Source: Anomaloglossus baeobatrachus (Eukaryota > Chordata > Amphibia > Anura > Aromobatidae). From it: 64,000 bases of DNA. Shown one piece after another: positions 46,001 through 56,092 of this stretch (positions are counted from its first letter, which is position 1; each line of letters opens with the position of its first letter). The stretch spans positions 530,751,008 to 530,815,007 of the forward strand of contig NC_134353.1 in the NCBI RefSeq assembly GCF_048569485.1. The letters are read 5' to 3'. The notes under the pieces are model-generated. The model had not been told where the DNA came from, made no database searches, and worked only from the letters and a program-made list of their open reading frames with translations. The translations under genes were made by a program, and so were the position numbers.

Positions 46001-49000
46001 TGTTCCTCTAGATGTCCCCTGGTCACCATTGAAGGCTGTGTATATCTCTACACTAGTGACAATTATACGCTAATGGAGTATAGTCCATTCAGAATTCCTG
46101 CTGATGTTTCCCACAAGTGTGTGCATACAGGAGCGTGCACATGGGACCTGGAGAGCGAGTGCCGTAACTGACAGTAACAAGCCCCCACTGTTAGTGACAG
46201 CTGTTAAGACAGAGCTGTCACCGTGTACATGTCAGTCTGTAGGCATGGACCCCAACTTATGCTGTATGTCATAGGGGTGTTGCCAACCGCGGAGGCTGCC
46301 GCTGCTGAATTGTCACAAAGGAAGGCTACCAACCATATAGCAATACATTGTGAAGATTAGCTCAGGTAGGCATAGGCAAGGTCACAGGACGATACAGTAT
46401 CTCCATAAAAAATCCCAGCCGGTTATGAAAAACCTGTCATAAACGGCAAACAGACATAACAGGCCTCTCCTGGCTTACAGCAAAAAACAGCACAACCACA
46501 TACCGTGGGCTTCCAGTCCGATATGGTCTCTATTGGAAGTGTGGCGCCTGTACACACTGGCTCCTGCCAGGGAACAAAACTTGCTGTGGCTCCTTCCAAG
46601 AACCCAGAGACACTCTGCAGACTCCTGTCTGTCCCTCCACTCCAGGAGAGCTTTGGTCCAGTAGCCACAGCACTAACTAGCCTAGCTTGCACACTACTTC
46701 CAGCCTAAACCCAGACTGAATTCCAGAGCCCCGTGTTCAGCCTCCACACAGGCTGATACATCCAGAGCTCCCTGCTCTGTTCTCACTCTGCAGAACACAC
46801 ACACTGAGTCTCCTAATCAGACTGGACACACCCACAGGAGGAGGTCTGATTCTCCACACCTGCACAGCACACTGGGCTTATTAAAGGGAACCTGGCCCTT
46901 TATATGCAGAAATAAGCCTTTGTGGAACTACAAGTCCCATAGCAACCTCTTCAGTGTAATATCGCAGCGACCTTCACTGCGACATATAGCGACCATTTAC
47001 CATATTGGTGGTCGCTACCTCACAACATATGCACATTTGTAACTCGCATGCAGCAATCCATAGATCGAAGCAGAGACCTTGCCATCTATGCCCCACACAA
47101 GGAGTCTCCGACACTCGGCCCGCAGGCCATATCTGCTCTCTGCACAGGGAACACTCCGTATGGAGTTTAGGAGCTACCTAATGATGCAGATGACATTCAC
47201 GAAGATCACTCACCACAGGAAATCAAGGGTACTGGTCCTGGAGGCTTCGTCAGAACACCCACAGGTCCGGCAGAAGTCGTGGAGCCACAAGATGATTTGC
47301 CCTTCTGGCTATTGAGGCTGGGCAGGTCTGTTTCACTTAGAACGGTGACTGTTCATATGGCTATGCTGCTGGCGCTCCAGAGAGTGCTGCCGCCTTTCTG
47401 AAGCCATCCTGGGATGTAGGCATGAGCACCCGTGCTGCTCCTCTACCTTCCGGTCCCATAAAAGGTGCGCCCCTCCCCCCCCCCGTTTCAATGCGCCCAG
47501 CGGTGTCCAGACGGCAGGCACCTGCCCTGAAACACCACCGCTGCTGCATGGGCGCTGCCATCCCCTTCAGTAGACGTCACGCAAGCACGCCTCCAGTACC
47601 CTGCATGCCCTGTGCGCGTCCCAGAGTGCGCCACATTCGGAAATCCTAGGCAGCAGGGGAGCGCAAGGGTGGGGTGGGGGGGGGGGGGGGAGGGAAGTGG
47701 CGGTCCTGAACCCCTGATAGGCACTGCCGCAACCCCCCCCCCCGGACACCAGGTTCCCCAAGGGCTGGTGGACGGCGCAGGACTCACCCTGCTTTTCCGG
47801 ACACCGGACAGGGCTGGGTAATTACAGCTTCTGTACTTCAAACTTCTTACTTCAACCGCCGTATTCCAGAACAAGGTCTCCCATCAAGGACAGGAAACCA
47901 ACTGACGAAGGGGAGAGGTACTGCCCTTTTATTTCAGAATGGTTTCCTGTCCTCGCTGGGCGGATCCCTCTCTCACGTGGTGCTGTCATGGTTGAGGGGA
48001 AAAGAAGGCATATTCAAAATAGGTAATGAGTGGCTTGGAAGTGAATGAGTGACTGTGGGAGCTTACAGCTGCACCAGTGACAAGGCAAGTATAAAGATTT
48101 GCTCCTACCCCTTTGTGCCAGATTCTGGTCCCAATAGACTAGGAAAAGGCAACTGGCCAGATCCAGGCATCAATCACTGGCCACCGAGTCGGCAGGGGAT
48201 TGATCTGCAAGTCCTCCCATCACTAATTAGAAACTCTGCTACAAAATGCAAAGAAACATGCAGCTTCTGTAGTCATCACAATAATGCAATAGAAAAAACT
48301 GCAAATATAGCCACAGTAAGAATGAAGTCTCAGACCATACTGGGGAAGGAAATGCATGCAATATTGGTACCAAAACTGTGGTAAAATAATGCAGTGTGAG
48401 CATGTAGCCTTAATGTCTTGAACCCACAATGCTCCACTATCCAGACCCTCATCTCTGGACAATTGCAGCAGGAAATCCCATTTCTGTGAAAGGCTCAGGG
48501 TTACTAGAAGCAGTGAGGATTGGAAAGTAGACTATTCCTCTGCACCATAAAAGGCTGAAAAAAGACAAAAACACCAAACAACCCACAAGTCTGCATTCTG
48601 GAAAATACAGATTTGTACGTTTCAGTACTCCACTTGCAGATGAATTTGCTGATCTTCAGGACAAGTTGCCTTGCAACAACCCACCAAGCATTCGGTGTGC
48701 AGATTACCACAGAATTACATGTTTGACAGTGACCACCATCAAGACGCTAAACCTACTTTGAGGCTCGAGTTTCTGCAGGATTGGCATGGCGCTGGTGATG
48801 GCCACAGAAGTGATGCTCTTCACACTTTTCTCTGCGACGTCACATACAGACTTCAGGTAGGGATGGTTGTCTTTAGTGGTCACGTAGGTGGAGGACACCA
48901 TGTCATATGTAGAGCTCACAAATGGGAGGTTTATCAACCTTACCACCACATTCTACACAAGAAAAAAAGAACAACAAATCACTTGTACAGTCTGGTAATT

Positions 49001-52000
49001 CCATTCAAAATAAATTTCATTAAAATTAATTCTTCCATGAACTAGATTAAATCCCCAGGGTCAGACTAATCAGTTTAGTCACCATTTTACAACAACATGG
49101 CATGCTGCAATGATCACTGGATCCTAAAGATGCACCTAGGAAAAGGCATTACTTCTATAGCAATAAATGCTTACCAATAACAATCTTACCCAATTTCCAT
49201 TGCCGCATCCATCCCCTCCTCAAGAATAAAACCTCTAAGGCTACATGCGCACGCTGCTTCTTTTTCGTGTTCACAAACTGCAGCCAAAACTGCACCTTGT
49301 CAGAGAGAGCCTGGAAATGTCACAAAAAATGTAGGTGCTTTTTTGGTGCATTTTTGCTGCTTTTTTGGTGCGTTTTTGGCTGCAGTTTTGTCAACAATTG
49401 TTTCATGAATTTTTCAGTTCAAACAAGCCCATAAAGCTTGTTGAATTGGAAAAAAAAAAAATTAGAAATAAATGATTAAAAAAAACGGCGTGCGGTCCCC
49501 CCCAATTTTAATGCCAGCCAGATAAAGCCATACGGCTGAAGGCTGGTATTCTCAGGATGGGGAGCCCCACGTTATGGGGAGCCCCCCAGCCTAACAATAT
49601 CAGTCAGCAGCCGCCCAGAATTGCCGCATACATTATATGTGACAGTTCTGGGGCTGTACCCGGCTCTTCCCGATTTACTCTGGTGCGTTGGCAAATCGGG
49701 GTAATAAGGAGTTATTGGCAGCCCATAGCTGCCAATAAGTCCTAGATTAATCATGTCAGGCGTCTATGAGACACCCTCCATGATTAATCTGTAAATTACA
49801 GTAAATAAACACACACACCCGAAAAATCCTTTATTAGAAATAAAAAACACAAACACATTCCCTCATTACCAGTTTATTAACCCCGACAAAGCCCTCCATG
49901 TCCGGCGTAATCCAGCATGCTCCAGCGTCGCTTCCAGCAGTGCTGCATGGAGGTGACCGGAGCAGCAGCAGACACCGCCACTCCTGTCACCTCCATGCAG
50001 CTAATGAAGACAGCCGCGCGATCAGCTGAGCTGTCACCGAGGTTACCCGCGGCCACCGCCGAATCCAGCGGTGGCCGCGAGTAACCTCTGACAGCACAGC
50101 TGATCGCGCGGCAGGAGCGTGGAGCCCGCCGGCGGCAGGAGCGTGGAGCCCGCCGGCGGCAGGAGCGTGGAGCCCGCCGGCGGCAGGAGCGTGGAGCCCG
50201 CCGGCGGCAGGAGCGTGGAGCCCGCCGGCGGCAGGAGCGTGGAGCCCGCCGGCGGCAGGAGCGTGGAGCCCGCCGGCGGCAGGAGCGTGGAGCCCGCCGG
50301 CGGCAGGAGCGTGGAGCCCGCCGGCGGCAGGAGCGTGGAGCCCGCCGGCGGCAGGAGCGTGGAGCCCGCCGGCGGCAGGAGCGTGGAGCCCGCCGGCGGC
50401 AGGAGCGTGGAGCCCGCCGGCGGCAGGAGCGTGGAGCCCGCCGGCGGCAGGAGCGTGGAGCCCGCCGGCGGCAGGAGCGTGGAGCCCGCCGGCGGCAGGA
50501 GCGTGGAGCCCGCCGGCGGCAGGAGCGTGGAGCCCGCCGGCGGCAGGAGCGTGGAGCCCGCCGGCGGCAGGAGCGTGGAGCCCGCCGGCGGCAGGAGCGT
50601 GGAGCCCGCCGGCGGCAGGAGCGTGGAGCCCGCCGGCGGCAGGAGCGTGGAGCCCGCCGGCGGCAGGAGCGTGGAGCCCGCCGGCGGCAGGAGCGTGGAG
50701 CCCGGGACTTTTAGCGGCGGCGGTGAGAGGGGTCCATCATCTCCCCTGTGCGGGGACCGCGGTACTTCGGGGAACACAGGGAGGACGGGACTACCAGCGG
50801 CGGCAGCAGCAAGAGGGAAAAATCAATGTTTTCAGCTGCCAATGTCCATCCCCCTCTCGCTGCCGCTGCTGATAGTCCCCGTCCTCCACATCATCTCCCC
50901 TGGGGACAGCGGTACTTCGGGGAACACGTGGAGGACGGGACGGGACCACTTGCCTGACCTCACTTCCTGACAAATCACCTGCGTTTTTGCTAGCAAAAAC
51001 GCAGGTAAAAGGCAGGTAAAATGCACCACTTTTGATTAGCATGCATTTTTCCTGCGTTTTTGATGTCCTCATTGATTTCAATGGGTGACAAATGTTGACA
51101 AAAACGCAGGAAGAATGAAAATGGTGCATTTTTTTTGTCACAAACTTTGAAAAAAAAAAACGCTGACAAATAAACTGCAATGTGCGCATGACAAATCTGA
51201 CTTCTCAGAGACTTTGCTGGGAAGTCAGATGTCAGAAAGTTCTGCTGACAAAACTGCAGCAAAAAAGCAGGAAAAAAAAGCAGCGTGCGCATGTAGCCTA
51301 ATTATGCTGGATCACAGGAGTGCGGGACCTGGAGGCCACTAACAGGGTAAAGCATATGGACTGAAGGTAACAGATCAGACAGGTTTGGGGAGAGGGGGAA
51401 CCATCTCTTGGGATTGTGCACTGGATGTCACAGCCAGGTTCCCATGATACCAAGTGACCACTGATGAATCCACTGCCAGATTACTGAACTGTGGACAGCA
51501 GTCTGATCATTGGAGTTCACACTGGGGATTGCTGTGCAGCCGTGTCCTGCAATCAGACAGGGTTCAACTGAGGGCTGCCTGCTGCTCAATTAACTGAGTT
51601 GAACCATTGCTGGATTGCAGGACAAAGCACCAGAGCAGTCCGGTCATGGGACTACATCAGGATGAGTTGTGTTACATCTAATGAATGTGCCATGTCTGGG
51701 TTGGCTGCAGGTTAGTATTTTTAGGCTGTTATGGGGCAATATCCACAGACCTTCTGAAACTGAATAACCAGCAGTCAGCTTTACCATGGATTGGTTAGAA
51801 AAAAAAGAATATAAAAAGAAATACAGCACTTTTTTTAATTTAAATAAATTGGGTGGATCTTTATTTTTCATAAACAGCCACAGTAAGGCTGCTTTCACAC
51901 TACGTCTTTTTAACATGCGTCCTGAAATTATTCCCCCCCCCCCCCCCGCAAAAACAGATCCAGTGCAAATATGTTTTCACTTCAGTGCATTTGCAATGGA

Positions 52001-54401
52001 CTCGCGTCCACATGCATTTGCGTGCGTTATAGTGAGGATCCAGCGACTTGCAGTTTAACTTTTTTCAAAAACGCTACTTGTAGCATTTTTGAGCTGCGTC
52101 CAAATACTGCAAATCGCTGGATCCTGACTAAACAGCACGCAAACGCATGTGAACGCTGGCATGCTGATACAGGATCCTGCTTGAGCATGCCCAGAAACCA
52201 GCCTGGCGTGATCAGTCCCTCTCTCCCCCTCCCCCCTCCTTAGAGCGGTGGACGCTCGTAACCAAGATAAATATCCGGTAACCAAGCAAAGCGCTTCTTA
52301 GTTACCCGATGTTAACCTTGGTTACAGCTTACTGCAGTTGTCAGATGCCGGCTCCTAGTCCATCACATTCAGTTCCCCTCACTCCCGATCACATGACTTC
52401 AATGCCCGCCCATAAACTTCAAGTGACAGGATCCTGGAAAATAACATGCGTTTTTCTTTGCAAAAACAGGATCCGCTTTCACACCAAAAAAACGTTTGAG
52501 GCATGTTAGAAAAACAGTGTGAAAGCAGCCTAAAGCAGACCCCTGGAGGCTGCAGCTAGTTTTACCCCTGCTGGTGATCAAAAATATGGCAAAACCACAT
52601 GCCATTCATTAAGTTATTTTACACTACCATACAATAAATCAGATACTAAAAGAGGGGGGGGCATATCTAGCAGTCTGCAGACACTGGCACACAGTGGGCA
52701 GGGGAAAAGTGAATATTCATGAAGCTTAATGAGCAGGCCAGGAGAAGTGTGACTGCAGTGTAATCTTCCAGGAAATATGTATAAGGCTGTGCCCACGTTT
52801 GTGCGCTCTGCACTGCAACGTCCGCTTCAGAGCGCAGCTGAAAAGCTCCGTTCTGAAACTTTGCCGACTGCAGAATTCGTGCGCTCTGGATGCTGCCTCT
52901 CCCTATAGACAGAATGGAGACAGCATGCAAAGCGCACAAAAGTAGTGACATGTTGCTTTTTAGAACGCAGTGATTTGGCAGCATGCAAATCGCTGCGTTC
53001 TAAAACGCAACGTGGGCATGGATTATGCACAAAGATTGCATGTGTCCTGCATCCCCTGCACAGTTACGCTGCAGTGCAGAACGCAGCGTAACTGCATGCA
53101 ATACGCACACGTGGGCACACTGCTCTTAACCCCTTAGCAGCCACCTAGCCCTTACTCCAACCATTTTACAGCACAGAAAGTCTTATCCCCATTTACGTCT
53201 ATGGGGTTTGTTGTCTTGGGTCAGGTTTCGTTTCCAGATATAACTTCTCATTCCATATTAGACAAACCCAAATGTGCATGGGTCTGCTCATCTCTATTAA
53301 ACAATTAATCAGCATGTAGGCAACTAGAGATGTGCTGTCAATCATAATACGCAGATAATGGTTTATCAGACACTTCTAAATATGTCATGAAGACCACCTT
53401 GTCTAAATGGGCCATTAGAGAAAAGTGGAGAAATCCAGACTTCAAAACCAACTAATCTGTTTACATGCCCATGCAGCTTTCAGAGACAAATCCAGAAGAC
53501 CCCTCACATTAGGAGTCTGTCCATTTCTAAATAAGCCTCACTTTCATATGCAAATGAGGCTGAAGGGTTATGGTAGCCTTCATGCCTTTACCATTCCAGC
53601 TCTATTCCTCACCCAGCACCACCTCTTGCTAGAATGAGCCTCTATGCTGGGTAACCTCAGGCAATGGAGCTCTCAATGAAGTAGTAAGCGGTGGCACAGA
53701 GCTGGAGTGACAGGTGTCCGATCCACAACTTCATTTGCACATGAATTAAAAACACTGATTTCTCAAAGACTGGCCATGTAAAGGTTGTGCTGAGCTTGAT
53801 TTCTGGAATCTACATGCACATTACGGGGGTGAGAGCCTGCTGACAGATCCCTTTACATGCATCACATATGCATTAGATCATCTCTGAAAATAAAGAATTC
53901 AGGACCCTCACTAAGGGGTTAAAGCTGATGAGCCGCACTCACTGCAGCACCTGCTCAATGCCAGCACTGACCACAGCACAGACTGCAGGTATAGGAAGAC
54001 ACCCATAGGAGCACAGCCATTTCCATCAGTGATCAGATCATGTACTGCTCTACAGCTCCACACAGCGCTACAGAACAGTCCTGGCCATAATCCTCACATG
54101 GAAGCACCAACACCTGGAGACCTGCACCAAACCCGACCTGAGGTGGGCACTGCCAGCAGATCCTGTGCACCTGGGGCACTACACAGCCTGGCACCAGCAG
54201 ATGGCAGATACCAGAGAGCCTCCCACAGGGCATATACCAGGGGCACTGAGGAGCCACCTACTGCTGCACTAATAGTGAGGGGCTCAGACCCCACAGTAAG
54301 GGGCAGACTATAAGCTCCACTACATCTGCTCCCTCCATGCCCAATATATACCAGGGTGGAAACATTACCTGCTGCTGCTGCTGCTCCACTGTCTCAGCCA
54401 T
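39650..54401 (-). CDS. plin2: perilipin 2 (adipophilin), spliced, 7 coding exons
   Basis: Perilipin 2 coats cytosolic lipid droplets and limits lipase access to stored neutral lipid. Coding segments in transcript order are 54401-54369, 48952-48757, 43669-43587, 43174-42922, 42544-42360, 40230-40096 and 40021-39650. All introns are GT-AG and the sum is 1257 nt, 418 residues plus stop; human PLIN2 has 437. Residues about 12-110 form the PAT region with [19 protein letters not shown] and KLEPQ. Residues about 105-188 carry the amphipathic 11-mer repeats ([18 protein letters not shown]). The C-terminal helical bundle has [12 protein letters not shown] and RAYQQAL, then [10 protein letters not shown], and ends with NTPLNWLVG near residue 386. 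These motifs match PLIN2 better than PLIN3, whose C-terminus reads differently. The start is the first ATG after the splice acceptor and gives MAETVE followed by five Q. Introns 1 and 2 are about 5 kb each and full of transposons. Exons 1 and 2 lie in duplication copy B; exons 3-7 are single copy in the window. Confidence 0.9.
40096..40230 (-). CDS. plin2: plin2 coding exon 6
   Basis: This 135-nt exon (45 codons, phase 0 at both ends) encodes residues 251-295. It starts [19 protein letters not shown] and contains NKWVEWTKG, matching the IEFARKN...WVEWK block of human PLIN2. The acceptor is TTTTCAG and the donor GAG|GTAATG. Confidence 0.88.
40411..40880. mobile_element. hAT-like MITE fragment in plin2 intron 5
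   Basis: The CCACGGGTGGGCAATTCATTTTCCCATGGGGGCCACATGAG stretch is close to the CAGGGGTGGGCAA-type end of hAT/Charlie elements, including the GGCCACATGAGAAA continuation. A matching right end and 8-bp duplication are not visible, so the stated end is approximate. It is intronic and non-coding. Confidence 0.45.
40881..42359. other. rest of plin2 intron 5
   Basis: It contains an inverted repeat around GTGATGAGGGCAATCTGACC (41,016 and its complement near 41,069), with a GCATGCGC-poor, GC-rich part before 41,000 and ordinary intron after it. No other gene is seen. Confidence 0.4.
42360..42544 (-). CDS. plin2: plin2 coding exon 5
   Basis: This 185-nt exon encodes residues 189-250, including [18 protein letters not shown] and [17 protein letters not shown]. 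This is the start of the C-terminal helical bundle and one of the best-conserved PLIN2 blocks. The acceptor is TTTATAG and the donor CTG|GTTAGT, phase 0. Confidence 0.88.
42922..43174 (-). CDS. plin2: plin2 coding exon 4, 11-mer repeat region
   Basis: This 253-nt exon encodes residues 105-188. Its imperfect 11-residue amphipathic repeats include [22 protein letters not shown] and [10 protein letters not shown]; in the family these helices bind the droplet surface. It ends [13 protein letters not shown], as in PLIN2. The acceptor is TTTTAG and the donor CTAG|GTAAGC, phase 1. Confidence 0.88.
43587..43669 (-). CDS. plin2: plin2 coding exon 3
   Basis: This 83-nt exon completes codon 77 (Ile) and encodes [19 protein letters not shown] and the following residues to 104. 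The [12 protein letters not shown] motif is the perilipin signature at the end of the PAT domain. The acceptor is TTCCCAG and the donor AAG|GTAAGC. It is the first exon outside the duplicated block. Confidence 0.88.
44300..45000. repeat. dispersed non-coding module in plin2 intron 2
   Basis: CCCTCCCAATTTTGATACCC, then GGCTGGTATGCTCAGGCTGGGGAG, ATTACTAATCTGTAAGTGA and ACTGATCGCG follow the same order as the module in 2,106-2,700 and, in part, 10,795-11,100. No terminal repeats were found here. Confidence 0.5.
45650..45884 (+). repeat. foldback with hammerhead-like loop in plin2 intron 2
   Basis: Left arm 45,650-45,710 and right arm 45,818-45,884 are imperfect reverse complements (TTATCACAATTTGA..., CAAATGCAGCC, ATATTGCTTGATCA, ATGCATCC and their complements). 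The loop holds an exact CTGATGA (45,786-45,792), then GAAAC (45,804-45,808), the two conserved hammerhead core strings 11 bases apart, followed by ACGTTGG. Stem II pairing between them is weak. Function is unknown. Confidence 0.5.
45885..47369. other. plin2 intron 2, repeat-derived, unassigned
   Basis: It holds CTCC/ACAC-rich stretches and an AACTACAAGTCCCATAGCAA block near 46,925. No ends, duplications or domains allow a family call. The left limit of duplication homology visible in this window lies at 47,370. Confidence 0.3.
47370..47992 (-). mobile_element. DIRS-type terminal remnant (copy B), fossil
   Basis: This is the copy B equivalent of 1-620, with different lengths of the internal C and G runs. 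It lies in plin2 intron 2 upstream of exon 3. Confidence 0.4.
48757..48952 (-). CDS. plin2: plin2 coding exon 2, PAT domain (copy B)
   Basis: This 196-nt exon encodes residues 12-76 plus the first base of codon 77. It carries the core of the N-terminal PAT domain ([45 protein letters not shown]), closely matching human PLIN2. It is bounded by a TTGTGTAG acceptor and an A|GTAGGT donor. The coding bases are the same as in copy A; the first nearby differences are a few bases into intron 2. Confidence 0.88.
49239..51298. mobile_element. PIF/Harbinger-like non-autonomous element with minisatellite (copy B)
   Basis: It has the same ends and TAA duplication as copy A. It is longer mainly because the internal minisatellite has 24 units instead of 10. 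Confidence 0.75.
50113..50704. repeat. 24-bp GC-rich minisatellite, 24 full units (copy B)
   Basis: This is the same array as copy A but with 24 units, and with GCCCGCC where every copy A unit reads GCCGGCC. All 24 units share the C variant. The long ORFs across it on both strands are repeat artefacts. Confidence 0.95.
51887..52530. mobile_element. TAA-flanked MITE, GGCTGCTTTCACACT family (copy B)
   Basis: Perfect 15-bp terminal inverted repeats are flanked by TAA at 51884-51886 and 52531-52533. This copy is less decayed at its right tip than copy A. Confidence 0.75.
52785..53126. mobile_element. TAA-flanked MITE, GGCTGTGCCCACG family (copy B)
   Basis: This is the copy B counterpart of 5040-5378, with a 3-bp net length difference and the same decayed right tip. 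Confidence 0.5.
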
Positions 54402-54405
54402 GTTG
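54369..54405 (-). CDS. plin2: plin2 first coding exon (copy B)
   Basis: The exon starts after a CCTAG acceptor with four 5' UTR bases (CAAC). It then codes for 11 residues, MAETVE plus five glutamines, in a pure CAG run that ends exactly at a CAG|GTAATG donor. Copy A has four CAG codons and GAA instead of GAG for the glutamate. Confidence 0.8.
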
Positions 54406-54513
54406 CTAGGAAAATACCTACAAAAAGTAAAGCACACGGTCATCGCCGAGAAAGAGCAAACACCACCAGAGATCTCTCCTCTAATCCCAGCACGGGCTGA
54501 AGCCGCCACCCAC

Positions 54514-54658
54514 CTGCTCACTACAGCCACTGCCTGCCAGAGAGGAATGAGTCAATGAGCGCTCCTCGGGCGTCTGCGCTCTTATAGGCGATAACCACGC
54601 CCACCTGACTATGCGCGGTCTCCGGAGGCTCCCTGCAGTCAGCTGACTGGTGACGTCA
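54514..54658 (-). promoter_or_regulatory. plin2: plin2 promoter and non-coding first exon (copy B)
   Basis: Read on the minus strand, a full CRE (TGACGTCA, 54651-54658) sits next to a 14-bp palindrome with a CAGCTG E-box (54636-54649). Next come a KLF/Sp-type GGTGGGCGTGG box (54595-54605) and a TATA box CTATAAG (54581-54588). A start near 54,555 is expected from the TATA spacing. An AP-1 site (TGACTCA, 54548-54554) would lie at the very start of the transcript. A CAG|GTGGGT donor at 54514 would end a short 5' UTR exon that splices to the CAACATG exon. The start site and donor are inferred from consensus only. CRE and AP-1 elements would fit a metabolically induced gene. Confidence 0.6.
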
Positions 54659-55165
54659 CAGTCTGCTCTCCTGACTGAGGGCGGCTGTGCGCGGCGTGCA
54701 GGGGTCACGGTGTGACTGACAGTTGTGTGGTGAGGCCGGTAACGGGGGCGTGTTATGTGCTGGAGGAGCCTGTACACACGGCAGTTATTGTGGGGATAGT
54801 GGGAGTGGGGTCTGGCAGGGCCGGCTCCAGGTTTTTGTGGGCCCTGGGCGAAAGAATCTCAGTGGGCCCCATCCACACATAGACATGCACAGATACATAC
54901 ACATACAGGCATACGTACACATATTTAGGCTCTGTGCGCACTGGGAAATGGAATTTTCTTGTGAAAATTCCGCATGTCCTCAAAGATTACCGCACCCGCT
55001 GTAAAAAACCGCGGGAAACCGCATCCGAAAACCGCATGCGGTTTGCCGCGGTTTTACCGCGGTATTATTCGCGGTTTTGCCGCGTGCGGGTTGGGATGTG
55101 CTTTATTGCATTCAATGCAATAAAGCACATTGAAGGAAAAAAAAAAAAAGTCCTTTAATTCTGAG

Positions 55166-55434
55166 ATAGTAGATAGACAGAAGAATAGATAGAGGGATAG
55201 ACAGACAGATAGATAGAGGGATAGATAGACAGATAGATAGAGGGATAGATAGATAGACAGACAGATAGATAGAGGGATAGATAGATAGACAGACAGATAG
55301 ATAGAGGGATAGATAGATAGACAGACAGATAGATAGAGGGATAGATAGATAGACAGACAGATAGATAGAGGGATAGATAGATAGACAGACAGATAGATAG
55401 AGGGATAGATAGATAGAAGGATAGATAGAAGAGG
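55166..55434. repeat. GATA/GACA tetranucleotide array (copy B)
   Basis: This is the same array as copy A but 64 bp longer, exactly two 32-bp higher-order units. Confidence 0.95.
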
Positions 55435-56092
55435 AATATATGTGCTCAGTATTATATCCAAAGGTTGTCTTTTCAAAATTGACTGCTACAGGGCTACCAG
55501 CATTGTTCAATCTCTGTTAATGCTCAAACCGTACACCGCACACGTCATTAAATCAGTCTGTATGGCTGTTGTACCAGAAAGAAGCCCCTTCTAAACATGA
55601 TACTTAAGAAAGCCCACAAACAATTTGCTGAAGACAAGCAGACTAAAGGTACTGTCCCACATAACGAGATCGCTAGCGAGATCGCAGCTGAGTCACCGTT
55701 TTGCGATCCCGTTAGCGATCTCGTTATGTGTGACACTTACCAGCGATCAGGCCCCTGCTGTGAGATCTCTAGTCGTTGCAGAATGGTCCAGGTCATTTTC
55801 TTCAAAGGCGATGTCCTGCTGGGCAGGACACATCGCTGTGTTTGACACTGTGTAACAGGATCACAGTGACTGCTGAGATCGTTATACAGGTTGCTACTGC
55901 GATCTGTATTGTTCTGCATCGCTGGTAAGATCTGACTGTGTGACATCTCACCTGCGACCTCCCAGCGACTTACCTGCGATCCCTATCAGGTCGCATCGTT
56001 TTTGGGATCGCAGGTAAGTCGTTATGTGTGAAGGTACCTTAAGGAAATGGATTACTGAAACCCAGTGATAAGTAATAAGTTTATCTTGGTCT

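Noticed and set aside
50043-50970. Long ORFs (up to 283 codons) of EPAGGRSV or GSTLLPPA repeats on both strands
   Set aside because: They follow from a 24-bp repeat with no stop in several frames, lie in a transposon within an intron, and change from 10 to 24 units between copies. No start context or conserved flank supports a gene.
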